A stretch of DNA of 64,000 nt from Ficedula albicollis (GCF_000247815.1 NC_021684.1:13826558-13890557), one strand, 5' to 3'; positions 42,601 through 58,000 are shown, counted from the stretch's first letter. Translations and numbers: made by a program. The notes: generated by a model not told the origin, from the sequence alone.

Positions 42601-45600
42601 ATAAGAATTTAGAGCAAATAAAGCTAATTGTGGTAAAAAAAAATGGATATATTAATATCAATGGTATATATATTGATGTAATGAAACCCGTAGTTGCCAC
42701 ATGACTGAAAGAGCACAGGTCTTGTACCTGTGCAGTAAATCCAGTGAAATTTTAACGGGAGTTTGTTGAACCTCCTTGTTTGGTGTGATGGAGAGAACGC
42801 CTGAGGCACTTGGGTAGGGAAGATGACTATTTCTGTTCCTTCCCCATGGTTTTTCAGCAGTCTGACATAGTGTGCATTCCTGGGCCCGTGCCAAGCAGAG
42901 ATGCAGCCTCCAAGTGAGACTTTATTACTTCAGTTGTAGATGATTAATTTTGTACCAAACCGTATGGGCCTGATTAACCCAGAACACTGCAATAATGCTG
43001 TTTTAAAGATCTTTAGTGCATTCATTACTTCTGTTTCCAGTCTGCTCTTTCATTAGGAAAAAAACCCCTTGTTTCTTACCATTGAATTTTGAAGTGGAGT
43101 CTGGGCCATAAAAATCATGCTGAGCTGACAGTGGCTTGTTATGTTTAATGTTGTCCTCATTGAGGGAATGTCCAAGATGTTCTATTTGCAGCACCTTTGT
43201 AAGGCCAGAAGTTATTGCTGTAAGGGAGAAAAGAAAGCCATTATCTGCCCTGAGCCATCCAGGAGACTCAGGAAGCAGAGTCTGGGGTCCAACCCCGGGT
43301 TTGTAGATGTGCCTCATCCCTTTCAAGGCACAGACAGTGTGTGTGGTTGCACAGCTGTCTGAGCCATGCAGGTGTGTTATTCTCTGCCTGGGAAGGCTCC
43401 AGCTCTCTGGAGCAGGTTATTCTTGCAGGGCAGGAGGATGCTACCTGCCTGTGAGTGCCTGTGCAGGTGGAACACTTGGGGTGGTTCTGCAGGCAAGGCA
43501 GGATGCTTTTGCATTCGCAGCTCTCTCAGCTTTTTAATAAGATGTTTCAATATCGTTGGGGTATGTTTATTCATTTTACATATTTTCAGTTTTAAGCTCA
43601 AAAATACTTTATAGCTCTACTCTAGAAGTGCAGGTTAAATAATCTATCCATATTTTGCAAATCACTGAACTTTAATACCTTTATATAAAAAGCATTTTTG
43701 GGCCACTGCTTGTCTCTTAGAAACCTGCTGTTTTTTAAATCACCCTTTAGGTTTTGTGTAGTTCAGACCTTTAAAAAATAAAAATAACAGTCTTCTATTG
43801 TCCCTGGAAAAGCCTTGTACCCTTATCAACATCCTCTGGCTTGGCTGGGGAAAGCAAATACACCCCCTCATGCCAATGGCCATGTATGGACAAACCCAGT
43901 GTTATTTCTGTGGGATTGTGACTTCTGTGACCTCCTGCTGGTGGAGAATTTGCCTGAATAAATCCTATGGTAATGAGCTGCTGGCAGAACTGCCCATGCT
44001 GGGGGAGCAGCGATGGTGGAGCAGGGAGCATCCATTCAGGGTCTTGCACTTGGTAAAAGAAGCCTTTTTTTTTGCTAAATCTGGAAGCAGAACAGTGTTT
44101 GTGGGAATCACTTGTCCTTCCCAACTGTGGCAGTTCTGCTTTCTGCTTATCTTCAGCCCAGATCCAGCTGAAGTTGGAGGTGGTAGACTTTGGTCTCATT
44201 ATCTTATCAGTCCTCAATTTTCTTGCCTTCACAAATCTTTCTTCCTTGAATATCCTTAGCAAGATGAGTCCTCCACCCAGTTATCCTGTCCAGTCTCTCC
44301 CACAAACACTTTTTGAATAACTGTGCCATCTCCACAGGACTTGCTTTCACAAAAGGATCTATTGCTGACTTGTTAGACTCTAGATCACATTATCTTGATG
44401 CATATACATTGTCTCCCTAAATGAAAGGGAAATTATTTTTAATCAATGAAATAATCAATGAAAATATAAATGCCATTCCTGTATGGCTTTAAACCCAAAG
44501 TGCTGGAAACAATCTGACGTGTCCTGCCAGCCTGTGCCTCTGAGAGGTGTTTCTCAAGCAAGCTGCATGCCCAGAGGCTGACAGGAAAAGCTTGCTTCTT
44601 AAAATAAACCAGTTTCAAAAAGTCAGGTTTTGGCTCCCTGTAAGCATGTATTTTGCAGCCACCTGTCCTGACTGCTTCCTGGTGTGATTTAAACCTGTGC
44701 AATCTGCCACTGTGTGCTGACAGAGATGCTTTACAGTAGGCTGGGCTGCTGGACCATGTCAGGATGTGCTCTAGGAGTATTTCACCGCCTCCTCTACCTG
44801 GAGCTGGGCAAAAACCCAACCCCAGAGCTGAAACTCCACGTGGTTCATATGAAGCTTTTAAGGCTGTAGACTTCAATGGCAGAGATTGAACTGCCAGAAA
44901 CTGGGTCCATCTTCTCTTACAAAAAAGAGAGATAAAGGAAAAAAGCATCTCCCGCAGGCAACTTCCCTAGGTGGGATTTTATTATGTGCAGACCCCCAGG
45001 ACAATCGGACAAAGATTTTGATTCATGAGATAAGTTACCTTTAAAATAGTTAAGGCTGCATTCAGGAGAAGGTTGCTGTTAGGTTAATTAGTGTTGATGG
45101 AATTGACACAGGTATAACATGGGTGGAAGTCACCAGAGAGCAGTGGAGCACATTGGGTTAGTTGTGGGCTCACTTTATCCTCTGGGGTACAGGTGACTCC
45201 TGAACAAACCTGTGTGAGATGAGTTTTTTCTATGTTTAATACTCTGATTAAGAACTAAATACCTATTTTTTAAATATATCTATCTATATATCTAGGAAAT
45301 GCATTATCAGGTAATTTAAATGAAGTTCTTCCTTTAATAGTCAGCTTCTCTCCTCATAGTCAGTCATTCCTATTGTTTGGTTTTTTTTAACTGAACATAT
45401 ATATATTAAAGCAAAGCCAGCTGATGGAAAAGAGGAATATATATTCCACAGCATTAAAATAGATTGAGAGTTTTGTCTTCAATGGCTTAAGAAGGCACTT
45501 TCAAGACCTTGCAGTATAAATAAATTCTGCAGACTTAAAACTTTTTTTTTTTTGCTTGTTCAATTTAAAATGATACCAGTATCTCCTACAGAAATTGATA

Positions 45601-48600
45601 ATACAGAGAAAATGGACTTCATTTTCAGGGAGATGAATTAGGATGAAAAAATGCTACTGGAAGGGGGAATTTGGGAGAAATCTTAATAGAAATCTCCAAT
45701 TAGTTGAATGGCTGGTTATCTGTGACAAGACATAATATTTACTAGACACTGCAAGCTGCACATATACTTACAAAGAAAAATGTAAAATAATATTCAAGTT
45801 TTTGTACTGTGTGCTGTAAAATGTGGGTGATCTCTGCAAGGCTTTATGGCTTAAATAAGTTTTTGAGAAAATATTTGGAGAAATGTATTAGTGGAGTATA
45901 AGATTATGAAAATGACTGTGTTTGGGTACCTTGTTAAAATCTTTGTCAAACAGACATTTTATTACACTTGGCTCTAATCTGATAAGCAAGGCCAGCAGAA
46001 TGGGGATCTTACATCTTTGTCAGTAAAGGCAACTCTGTAAAATAAGGAGGAAGAAAATTTATTCGTTTCAGAGCATATATAAAAAGTAGAACTAACTGAA
46101 AGCTAGATGGTAAATGGTATGAACTATGAACCCCTAAACTCCTTCCATCAAATACTTCAAGTTTAAAAAAAAAATATTGAAATCCCACTGGAAGTAATTT
46201 TATGAAAATTAGAAATCCTATTCTTAGTCCTGGAGATGGATTCAATCTTGCATTGATTAGTGATAGGTGTGAGGATCAGGTGAAGTGTCATTAGCTTGTT
46301 TTTAATTGCAGAGGGAATTTTATAACGTAGAATGTCTATATGAGACTGAAAATGTGGAAGGGAAAAACAAGGTAACTCTTGAAACTGAGTGCTACGTGTG
46401 AAGTATGCTGCTTTGTCCATCTCTGACAGTTTTCCAGGTAATCTGCAAAGCAGTTGTTGGTTTTCAGCAACATTTCCTCCTGTCCACATTATAGTGCAAT
46501 ATTAATTTGGGGTTTCATGTGTTTCTACCTCTCGGGTTTTGTTTTTCAGTAGAGGTGGAGCCCCTTGGTGGCTTCTATTCTGCTGTCTTGATAATGATGT
46601 TTTCACCTGGTGAAAATGGAGAGCATCCAGCCTTTCTTTGAACTGATGGGGAGTAAAACTGGAGGATGGAAATAAACCCAAGCTGCACCTTCTTTTACTA
46701 TCTGAGGTTTATTTCTCTGCTGAGATTTGAATGTGCCTACTTCCCATGGGAGGTGCATGTCCTGGGAGATGCTCCTGCACAAACCTCAGGTCACTGCCTA
46801 AATCATTGCATCAGCTGTACAAACCCAGAGATGGAGGGGAAAGGGGTAAGAATTATTTTTATGGGGTTTTTTTCCAGTCAGAGAAGAAAATAAGAGTCCA
46901 TTGGCAGGATGGCCAATGACCAGTTGTCACCTGTTGCTCCCACAAGAGCTGAACAGGGGATTGGCATTCCCTGGGCTCCTCCTGCTACTCCTGCCCTCAA
47001 CAGGCATTTTTTTCACACCGTGTTTCAGATGAAAATGCAACAGTCTGGCATGAATGAGCACCGATATAGATCTGTCTAAGCTCCTTTCTCACTTCAAACT
47101 CAGTGATAGTTAAGACAGGATTATAAAGAAGCAAGAAAATTCAGCTCAGAAGTCTTGAAATCAAAGCAGTTCAGTAAAACGAAGGTATTCTCAAACCTTT
47201 GTGCCAATTAACATTGGGCTGTGACAGCAGAGTCTCTTTTACCTCATAAAAATTCTAACTTGTGCTTATTTGGGTGGGTGGATTTAAGCAGGGGGGGAAC
47301 CTATGAGTCTTACTTTTGATTAGCTTTCCCTAGGCAGTGGGTCAGATCAAGCAATGCTTGACAGATGGATTTTTATCACTTCAAAGAAGAAAATATTTAG
47401 CACGATACAGAGATTAGATGCCCATGCTGATGCTGTTAAGTGTGCTGAGGACACCTTTTTTCAGCCAAATATGTGCCCCAGAGGAGACATTTCTTGCTAC
47501 CCATCAGAAGCACTTAAATTTGAAAAAAAATTCTGCAGATTTTGCTTCAAATCCTACTTACAAAATATAATTCCAGGTCTCTATTTTTGCAGTCACTGAA
47601 ACAATCATGAAATTTGATTCATATCAGTAATTCTGTAAAACTATACCTGGTGATTATGAATTATGCTGCATATATGCTCTTAATAATGTCAGGGCACTGA
47701 TGTCCAACTGTGCATGAAATAAATAAGTATAAATACTGTTGTAATCTTCTTCAAGCTTATTTAAATATTATTGATTCTACCCAAGTAACATCATTACTGA
47801 TACAATAGGTGTTTTTATAGTGGACCTTTTCCATTTTAAAATTCAATTAATCATGGTATGGTATAATTATTTTCTTTTATGGTATTCATTCCAGGGAGAG
47901 AAATAATTGGCTGCTTTTGCAAGATATAGCTGCTTTAAAGAAAAAAAAATCCAAAATCAAATTAGAACATTTTCCAACTACCTAGGATCCCCTGAGAGTA
48001 ATTACGTTACAATATACAGAGTTCACTCCATGCACAGCTGAAATGTGGTCAGCCAATTCCACAGTGAAATGAAAGAACCATTTAACAATGCTTAAGAACA
48101 GCACAGAGCAGATCAGTACATGGAGTGAAGAACATTAAACTTCACTGAAAGTTTTAGGTGTTTAGAACGTCATTACTAAAATTGAAATGGTCAGGCTCCT
48201 GGGATTAATACTTACAAAAATTGCTGTAATGTCAATGACCACAGGTAGTCATGACCTTGGTTCTATTTGGAGAGCTTTTAAAGGTCTCCTATTGACCTTA
48301 AAAACCTAATTTCCAACATTTTAGGTAAGCCCATTGTTGCAAAGATAGGAACACACAAGGATCCATACTGGAGCAACAATTAGGTGCCTGAGTTCAGTGT
48401 TACTGTCCAGCTGTGGCCAGCAGTTTGTGCTTGTGAATTTTTTATGAATTAGAAGCAGTTTTGCTACCTGGCTGCAAATCCCCTCAGTGTGCTGCTGCTT
48501 TGTGCAGTGCTCGGGCTGCCAGTGGAGTTTGCAGAGAGAAGGAGCTGTTGCCATGGGAATTTTGAAAGCTGTCATTGTTTCCCCCTTTGCCAGCAATTGT

Positions 48601-48639
48601 GGAGAAACAGGACTCAGAGGAGCAAATTCTTCCTGGGGT

Positions 48640-48670
48640 GGAACCGCCCGGGCGTGCGAGATGCCCGGCA
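48640..48670. other. Local CpG-dense spot in CpG-poor intron
   Basis: Five CpG dinucleotides occur between 48645 and 48668 (in CCGCCCGGGCGTGCGA and GCCCGGC), within otherwise CpG-poor intron. The surrounding 48480-48890 segment is GC-richer than its neighbours and open in several frames on both strands (128 and 134 codons +, 177 codons -). It might be an exon of an unknown non-coding RNA or a small regulatory element, but I see no convincing splice sites or protein family. Confidence 0.5.
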
Positions 48671-51600
48671 GATGTGGAGGCTGGGGCAGCTGCAGAGGTG
48701 GGCAGAAGGGGGACTTTCCTCTTCCCAAACCACAGCAGAGCTCACGAGTAACTGGGCAGATTTGGAAATTAATGGCTGCTGGGGTTATTGGGCAGTCTTG
48801 TTCTTTTCCCAGGGCTTGTGCTTCTCCAGCAGTCTCCAGGAGGAGGTTTTTCAAAGGAGTTCTCTATTGCTATAGAAATAGGAAAATGTGAAAATGAAAA
48901 ACTCTTTTGTAAAGGTCAGCCTGAGCAGGGTGCTGGGTTGACATTTATGTCTTTCAGAAGTTCCTCTGAGTTGTTGCTTTGTTATACACGATGAAGAAAC
49001 TTACTTAGAGGGCACTAGGCAATTTTGGTTTATTGTTTTGTTTACTTGTCATTTTTTTTTTGGTTCTAGCACCTGTTCAATACCTCTCTGGGCAATACTA
49101 TTATAGCCAGCTGCTCTTGTGGTGCAAACCCAGACTTTCCTGGCAAAATTCTCTTTCAGTCTAACACTTCACAAGCTTTTCCCAAGCCAGAGATGAATGA
49201 ATACTCTTGGAAAGTCTGCTAAGATTCTTTAGCCTGCTATTTTCTGTGCTGTCTAAGAATTTAATCCAATAACCATTTCTAGTGACTGTGTCAGGCTTTT
49301 GGATTAGACCCAAAGCATGCCAAAAAAAAAAATGTTTAGATGTGTATGAGAAACATTCTTCTGTGGCAACAGGATATTGGAGCTATATTTGGGCATATCC
49401 TCCGAATTTTTTTTGTTTCTTATGTGTGCTCAAGTAAGTTTGGTAATTTCTTGTGTGCCCCTTAGTTCAAAAGAGATGGAAGGAGAACACTACTTTTTCT
49501 CCCTTGCCTTTGGTCTCCTAAGAAAGTAATGGTTTGACTTCTTCCTTTGTGCTCCCACTTTTCACTTTTTTTCCAGTTAGCTCACTGGCACTAGATAAAT
49601 AGATAGTGTAGTGAGGCATGGAAGTGATTCCCCAGTATTTTTATTTAAAGCCTGAAAACCTCTTGCAGGTCTTTACGGAACCTATTTATCAGGCTGCAAA
49701 TGGATGTCATCACCAAGCTGTTTGCTAGATGGTTGATACCTGGCTCTTGTCCCATTTTCTGTGACTTTGTGGCTGGATGGAAGTTTTGGGCTTGCTATCA
49801 ACATCCTACATGTGAATTCAGAAACTGAAAAGAAATCTGAACCTGTGTTTCCTTATGCCTTCTTTCTTATCTACAAAGTATTTGTGGCAATGAAATTAAG
49901 CAGGTGAAGAGCCTTATCTTTCCTTAATCCATGAGAAAAGGCAGAGCTCTGCTTATGAAAACTTTTGCTCCAGCCCACACGTGCCTTGGTGAGGAAATCA
50001 GTGTGTGATCTGCTAATTTTATTCGTGTACTTATTTGCCCATTTACTTTCCCCCAAGCGAAAGATGACTTCTTCCTGGAGGGTTGTTTTTCCTCAGTTAT
50101 CAGAGCACAAAATAAAGCAGCTGTTTATATTGATTTCTTTTACACTGCAAGGATCATTTAGTATGCAGGAGACCAAAAACTTCACATGCACCACGAGAAA
50201 TCATGTGAGTCTAATGATGCCATTTAACAGACAGTGTTTTTCTTGGCATAAATTAAGACCCCTCAGAAAAACTTTATGAAAATTGAAAGAAGCTGTGTTG
50301 TCTGAGGATGATGAAGCAAAGTAGTGGATGGAGGAAGACACTATTTTGGCTTTAAGAGCCGATAAATCTTCAGCTGAGTAAGGAATTTATGCTGCCATAG
50401 ACTGAAGTTTAAGAATTTCTGTCTTCTCAGTTGAGATGAAGTTCCTTTGTTTATGGAGAAGCATTAAGTGGAAGAGGATTTTTTAGTCTAGATTCTTGTA
50501 GTTCTAGGGCATTGACTTTTGACTCTTGAGAGACATTGCAGAGGAGGTAGTGTCTCAATTGAAAGAGCTTTTCAGAAAGCAGGTAGGAAGAATTTATATT
50601 TCTAATACAGACACGCAAAATATATGCTAAAAAGGTTGATTAAAGTGGCTACCCACATAAACGTGACAGCTAGAGCTCTGTAGTGCCTACAGCCTGAATT
50701 TTTAAAGGAAAATCCCTTTCTTGAGTTCAAGTTCTCTATTTTTGTAGGTGTAATTGACTGATGTTTCCATTGGTTTTGCTTCCCCACTTCACTGGGCTGT
50801 CTAGGATTTCAAGAGGTTTCCCACTGCTGTCATATGCAGCACCTTCTTTACAAGACAATCCTCAAAAATCTCTTTTCTTAGGCTGTCACTCAGAGCAAAG
50901 TTAGACTGATTGAGTGATTTGTTTTTAATAGTAACATCCCAGAATCCCATCCCTTATCCTTCTGGCATCACTCAGCTCTCTGTTAACCAGGGGATGCTGT
51001 TACTTTCAGCACGTCTTCAGAATTTGTAAAAAGATAATTGTTAACCTAAATGCCAATAGGACTTTAGCAAGGGCTTGTTTAGAGCTCAAAGGTTTCAGCA
51101 GTAATCGATCTGATAAAATAATGGCTTCTCTTCCCATGTGGAGATATTTCAGTCTTTTCAGGCGCTGTTTGTTGAATGGAGGGAAATGGTCATCAGATCT
51201 ATGGTCAGCAGATGCTGAAAGCAATTGTGACTTGTTTGAATCCTTTTCATTCTATAAGTGAAACAGAAGCAAAAATTTTGTGTAAATCTCTCAGTACTGT
51301 TCAGATACTCATCAGAGCATCTATGCCACACGTTTTAATTCAATCCAAGAGTATATAATTTGATTTTTTTTTAAATTTTTTTTAATACAGTTTCCCTGTT
51401 TAAACTCTTGACAGATGTAGGTGCTGGCTGTATTCAGCATGTTTTAAAACCTGGCAAGAAGTGTCTCTAATTGACATCTAAATGTTAGTGCACACCGCCT
51501 GCATAGCCTGTTAGGGATGTCTCCACCCTGCCGTGACAGCTTGCTGTTATTATACAATTATCTGCAGTGGCCTGCACAGGTAGGAGGGCTTGAGAAGCCA

Positions 51601-54600
51601 AGGGGGTGTGTATCTGTATTTAAGTGCTCTATTGTCACATCCCCTGGATTAAGTGGTGATGCTGCTGCTCCTTTCCCCTTTGACCCTCTTGTTACAGGCA
51701 GTGGAACTGAACACAAGCACTTGGTATTGCTCTGGGGGGCTCTGACGTTGCTTTGGCTTTTTCATTTTAAATTCATGTGTTGTAGTTGGAAAGATGAAAT
51801 ATCCAGTTCTAGCTAACTGCCAAAAGAGTGTATCACTTTCTGTAAGAAATCACTTGTCTAGCTTTTAATTTGCCCTAGGTGAGAAGTGAGAATGTTGAGA
51901 TGCATTACCAGGCTGAAGACTTGCTAGAAGATTTGAGGGAAGCAAACTGAAGGAGAAGGCTTTTCTCATCTCCCTGCTCTTCCCTCAGATTGCCAGTAAC
52001 ATGTTGGGAAAAGGTTTGATTTAACCTTTCCCTTTTCTGCTCTTCTTAATCGAGTTTGTTCTGTTGCTGGGGACTTGCTCCTGAGGAAGGGAGCATCCAC
52101 ACATGGGGGTTTTTCAGTGAGGAGCAGTGAAATGGTAATGAAGCCCATATTTCTGTGTTTGGCAGCACAGCTGAGCTTTCTGACCCACAGTCAGAGATCA
52201 GAAGGAGGAAGGAAGGACAGGAACCCATCACTCACCTGACACCTCTGCTTGGCTGATCAGGGTCAAGCTGTGACCATAGGCTACAGAGTCCTTCCAGATT
52301 TTTAATAGCAGAAACACGTTTTTGCAAATTCTACTAATACATCACGGTTGGTTTTGACTAAAACATCGTCAGGAAAATTTACCATCATAGTGTCTATTTC
52401 TGTGATGTGACAGAGAAGAGTTTAATAGTTTGAAAATGAATGAATTTAAAATTGCATAGTTGAAGGTCAGAACTTACAGTGATAACTCAGCTAATGTAAT
52501 ATTCATACCTTGGTCTAAAATAGTGCTGTATATCAATATGTTGTCCCTGTCTGCCATGATTATCTAGGGTAGAAAGACATTTGTGTACTGACAAATATCT
52601 GAGGGAGAAAGAGACAGGGTGTTATGCTAACAGTGTGCAGGAAAATTCAGGAGTGAGTGCGGCACCTGGAAGAATTCATAGGCCACAAACCATTTGTCTC
52701 TTCTGACTAAAGCAAACTGTATTTTGTAAGCATTAACCACTGTCAATACTTGCCACAGTAGAATTACCGGGACCATCTTTCAGCTGGTTCTATGCCCCAG
52801 ATTAATGACTTGGTTTTTTAGAAAGCACTAAACTGGGAAGGGGGAAAATACCTGAAGTGTTTCTAGTGGGTTTAGTTCTCAAATCAACAATATAGCCTAA
52901 GAACTGAAAATTATTCCTCCCTCTCCAGTATGGATGGACAAAATCAAACAGGATGGATGAGGTATGGATACACTAACACCAAACACCAGCCTAATACAGG
53001 TCAGCCTTTAATCTGTCCCACATCTGAGAAACAAGTGCCTTTACTTGAAGAATATCAAGAAATCAGCATTTTTCTACAAACTCCAGTGAATTGCTGACCG
53101 AGTAGACTTAGCCCCTGAATTAATTGTAAACACTCAGCCTGGCCAAACGAACCTTCTGTGTGCATTTATACTGTCCTGCTCCAAAAACGATACATGGTCC
53201 TTTACTTGGTATCACAAAGCAAAGGTCTGATCTGTAAATCTCTCGGGAGAGAAGTGAGTGTTTTGCTGAGCTGGATATGGTGGGATCAGGATTTGATATC
53301 CCTCTCTTGGTGTGCTGCTAAATATTCAGGGCAAAAGTTGAACTTGTGCTAAAGGTTTTCTTTGTTGTTTGTTGGATGTTTGGGTTTCTGTTTGTTTTTA
53401 GTGAACCTGAGATGACTTGAGGTTCCTTTAAAACCCCATTCTCTATGTACCATTCTTACAGCTATATTGCCAACCACATTAGTGAGGTCATTGCCAGGCT
53501 AGAAACCAAAAAAGGGTAGTCTGTAAGAACTAATCCACTGCCTATATAGGAATAGGAGATGATTTATTTTTCCTGGCTTTCAAAAGAACACTTTTTACAT
53601 CAACATGTGACAGAGGGTCTTTTGCAAAGGAGGAGAAGCAGTTATATGCAAAGTGAGAACTGAAAAAAAAACCAAAACTTCAAACATGTTAGACTAACCA
53701 ATTTATAAATGCAAGTGTTCTTCCTCTGTTCCTGTTACCAGATTTCTCAAGAGTAAAGAAAATTAATCAAAAGTAAGTGTGTTTAAGAGGGTATTTAAAT
53801 AGATATAGATTTTTTTAATGCACTTTGTATTTTGCAGAGTTTTCCAGTTTATAAACCCCTTTAAATCATGAAATGGGAGAAAACTCATTGTGATACTTGA
53901 CAGGTGGTTGCAATAATGATCAAATGCCTGTCACTTGTGATTGTGCAGCAGTAAAGGGGGGGTGTGTGAGCTTTCATGCCATTACTGAGACTACTATGGA
54001 TTATTTGTATGAGTAATTTGGAAAAATTATTTTAATGTCCTATATTTTAGGTATAACTAGAATAAGATGGTCCTTTCTTTTTGAAAAGGTTATAGTCAGC
54101 TACTTTAAAAACACATTTGAATTTATAATAATCTCTGGGGGTTTATCTACTGGATTTATAAAAACAGACCTCTCTGTCTTAAAAGATTGCTTCTTATACA
54201 GCAAAGACAGAATTCATATAAAAACAGATTTATTAAAGTGTACTTTGCAAATTCTGGTGGTCAACAGAGAAGGAAGAAATCAGACAGTTTTCCCCAGGTT
54301 CTCTGGTTTGCCAGGGTATCTGTCCACCCTTTTACTCTAAGCCAGAGGAAAGCTGTGTATGTGATTTGGGGTGCTTGATGTTCTGTTGGCCTTGGTTGGA
54401 GGCTCAGACTGAAGCTGTTGTCATCTCCCTGTTTGCTCACTTGGTCTTGAAGGGTTCACAGATGTCCATCCAGGGCTTGGGAACTTGTACAAATAACTAA
54501 AATGTGAGGTTCATGGTACTCAAGGCAAGGAAAGATGGGTTCTATAGAGAGCAGCTGTCTGCCCTGTGACAGCAGGAGATGCTGATTCCAGCCCAACAGG

Positions 54601-55025
54601 GAAAAGTTCCCTGGAAGAAAGAAACCCTTACAATAAGGACATTTATTTTCCCACTTGCTGTGAGGAATGAGAGTTCAAGGTCCATCTTGCAGTGGGATCT
54701 GTGTGATGTGGCCGTGCTGGAAGGAGTTCAGCAGTGTCCTGCCTATGTGACCAGCCTGGGGGTGCTCTCCCAGAGCCTTTCTGGTGCTCCAGAGGGGATC
54801 CCCACAGCACCGGAGACTCATTGTCCCAAGGCAGAGGAGCACGTCCCACCCACCACAGCATTCTGCACCTCCCAAATGCCATCTCCTTCCTGGGTGCCCT
54901 GGCTGGAACTGGGCTGCTGTACCTGGGGGGCAGCTGTGAACTCCCCCAGGCTGGCACTGTGTGTGACATACTCAAAACATCCTGTGTGGCTGATGCTTTT
55001 CTTCTCTGTCACCAACACAGGAATG

Positions 55026-55042
55026 CATAAATAAATAAATAA
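55026..55042. repeat. Short AAAT microsatellite
   Basis: About four ATAA/AAAT units (ATAAATAAATAAATAAG). It is an ordinary short intronic microsatellite. Confidence 0.5.
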
Positions 55043-58000
55043 GCAACTCGAAAACAATTTTGTGAATTTAGTGTTGGCAGTTGGATTAGAGAGAGTGTAG
55101 CAAAATGGTAGATAATACTTTTAAGCTCCTAATGGATTTCTAGAAAAGTTCTTTCTGGTTTTTTAACAGCAGGCTGGAAAGTCACTGCTTCAAAATGTAT
55201 TTGAGAGCCATGAGATAGAACAGATAATTTTCTTTCACATAAAGCTTTAATGTTTTCTTTTTCCTAAAGTAAATAACACCTTGCTGAGCCGTCTTTAAGT
55301 ATGCCAATTTCTCTCAGGAAAGGAGATTGCAAAGGTGTTAATTACAGTGAGCAAACTAGTTATTAATGATATTTTTACATTCTTGTCATCTATTGGTGGC
55401 TGAAGGAGGATGGGGGGAAGAGGTGCTACATTTTAATACAGGTTCTTTTCTCCCAGCAGGAAAAGGGTAGTGAGAACAGAGAGGGGTTTAAATTATTCTG
55501 TAAGGGTTAAAGGAGCTGACATTTGGGCATGGATGGCTGGCTAACAGAAGTTCTGAAGAGTTTGCCTTTAGTGCCTTTCACTTTAGTGATCTGTGAGCTG
55601 AAGTGTCCCCAAGTAGGATATGACACAACAACCTGTGACGTGCTCATTAAAGGCTCCTATTGAAGGCTGTCTGGGAACTCTCTAACGCCAGATCACAGCC
55701 CGTGGACTGGAACAGCACCTCTGGAGCTGCTGCCATCCAGAATGGAAATGCCTCCATGCCTGGCTCAGTCTGCAGCACTGCTGTCCTCTGGGGCTCCTAA
55801 ACACTGCTCAGAGCCCCTTTAAGATGAAGATGATTGATACAATGGGCTTAAGTTGGTTAATGATCTTTTTACCAGAAATGATCATCAGATGGCAATGGAG
55901 CCATGAGCTGATAGGTGTTATTGTAGCAGAGTAATGCTGTGTATGTAATTATAATCTCCTGACAGTGAAGTATGGCCAAACTAGGAGTTCTCTGAAGGGC
56001 TTACAGGTCTGTTCATTTTATATTGCTGTTACACAGAACCTTGGTTTTCCTGAATCATGAGTGCTCTGTGTGGTTCTATATTGGCACCTCAAGAAAGGCA
56101 TGGCACCTACTAAAAGAACCCACCTGTGAACAAGTATTAAAGGGAATGCACCTTATGACGTTCCTCACCCACTTTTGTGCACTTCCTAAACAGCTCCTTC
56201 AGCTGCTGCTGCAGGAGAGAAGAGTAGGCTGGCTGGGCATCTCTCAGACCCACCAGGACACTCCCCTGTCCCTACAGCCCATTACACAGTGCTATACTGG
56301 AACTCAGCCACGGTAAAATCTGACCAAACAGCAGGGAGTAACTTATATTTGAACATTAGGCTGCTTTGATTATCTGTGTCATCTCAGTATTTTTGAAGAT
56401 ATAGTTGTATGGTCAGCAAATGTGACTGGCTGTGTCCTTTCATTCAGAATAGAGGCTGATTCTACCGAGAGGCCTTTTTCGGGGAAGAGATGTGACAGAA
56501 CATGGGTACAATCAGTTATTCAGCTCAGAACAAATATATATGGCACTGTCTCTGACAGAAAATGGTTCTTGGGCAGATGTGCTGTAAGGAATTCTATTAT
56601 ATTACAGAGATTAAATGCAAATATAGATATGTTTTGAGGGGTGCTGTTTGGGGTTATTTTTGGGGTTTTGTGTATGGATGGCTGTTTTCCTGGATAGCAG
56701 CATGGATTGTAGCATTTCTGTGTTAGCAGGAACAAGGAGAATCACTTCCATGCAAATGTAAAGCTTCAATTGCATTATATCTATGCTGTAGGTGTATGTA
56801 AACTGGCCTGTGCTTGTATAAGGAAATCTCTCCAAATTCCTGCATATTCAACAATTCCTCAGGCCACAGTTAGTGGCTGGCAGTGAAGTAACAGTGAAGC
56901 TCAGAGCTGTTGCTGCAGGATGAGTGCTGGAAGTGTTGAACCTGCCTGGGACAAGTCCGGAGCTTTGGCAGGACTGGGTGAGCCCCTGGAGCCTTGGGCT
57001 GGGTGGGACACAGCCATGAGGGCTGCTACTCTTACTGGCAGAAGGTTTGATAGTAATTTGGGGACTTAAAATATGTACAGAAAAGGATTTTGAAGACTGT
57101 GGTCCTTAGTCTTGATTTCCTGGCTTGAATCAGAAGCATAATGAAGATGAATGTTGTACTTCAGTGTTTGATGAAATTGTGTTGGTTCAGCATCAGGGTT
57201 AGCCTTTTACTTATTCTTACTGTTTTTCCTTGCTTCCCCTAATCCCTCAGAGTTTTGATATTTTCTCAGTATATTGTATTTTCTTCCCAGCTGCAGCTAT
57301 TCTGGTCTGGCCCTGTCTGTGTGCCTTCCAGCATGTGTATTGTTTATTCCCATGCTGCTGTTATTGAATGGTCATTGGCTTTGATCCCTCTTATTTTCTT
57401 AAAGATAGTTATTGCTTTGATAGTTATTGTTTGGTGTTAGTTAGTTAGAGGTTGTTTAGCTTTAGGTCTTCCTCAGAGACTGTGGGTCAAACCCTGAGCT
57501 GGGTAAAATCAATGTGATCAATAGAGCACTGCTGATGCACATCAGCACAGATGAGCCCTCGTGTAACATCGGCTCAGCAGAATCCTACTCAAACCTTTCC
57601 TTTATTTCCTAGTTCAGCTTTTGGAAGGCATTTATAGTCACAAAAGACTTGTTTTCTGTCTGCAAATCCTGGTTTTCAAAGCACACAGGAAACAGAACTC
57701 AATTAAGAATGATAGCTTTCCATTAGGCATGTCAGAAATGTACCCTTTTTTTTTTTCCTGCACAAATAACTTGAAGCTTGGAATATTTAAGAGGAAGAGT
57801 TGTAATCTTTTCCCCAGTGAGTGAATGTATTAGTTCACAATTCCCATATTTCAGGTGTCAGCCATTTGCCATATCATGCCACTTTTAAACAACAGTGAAT
57901 GTCTTTATGCAGAGGATAATTAAGAAAAAATCTGATGCCTTTTTGCCTTTGCCTTGGCAGTAAATCCCACATACATGTGTGGGAACAAGGAGAGCCAACA

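Noticed and set aside
43795..44262. Overlapping 153- and 155-codon frames on opposite strands, considered as a retrotransposon fragment
   Set aside because: I see no reverse-transcriptase or endonuclease motifs and no terminal repeats. The translation on either strand does not resemble a known family.
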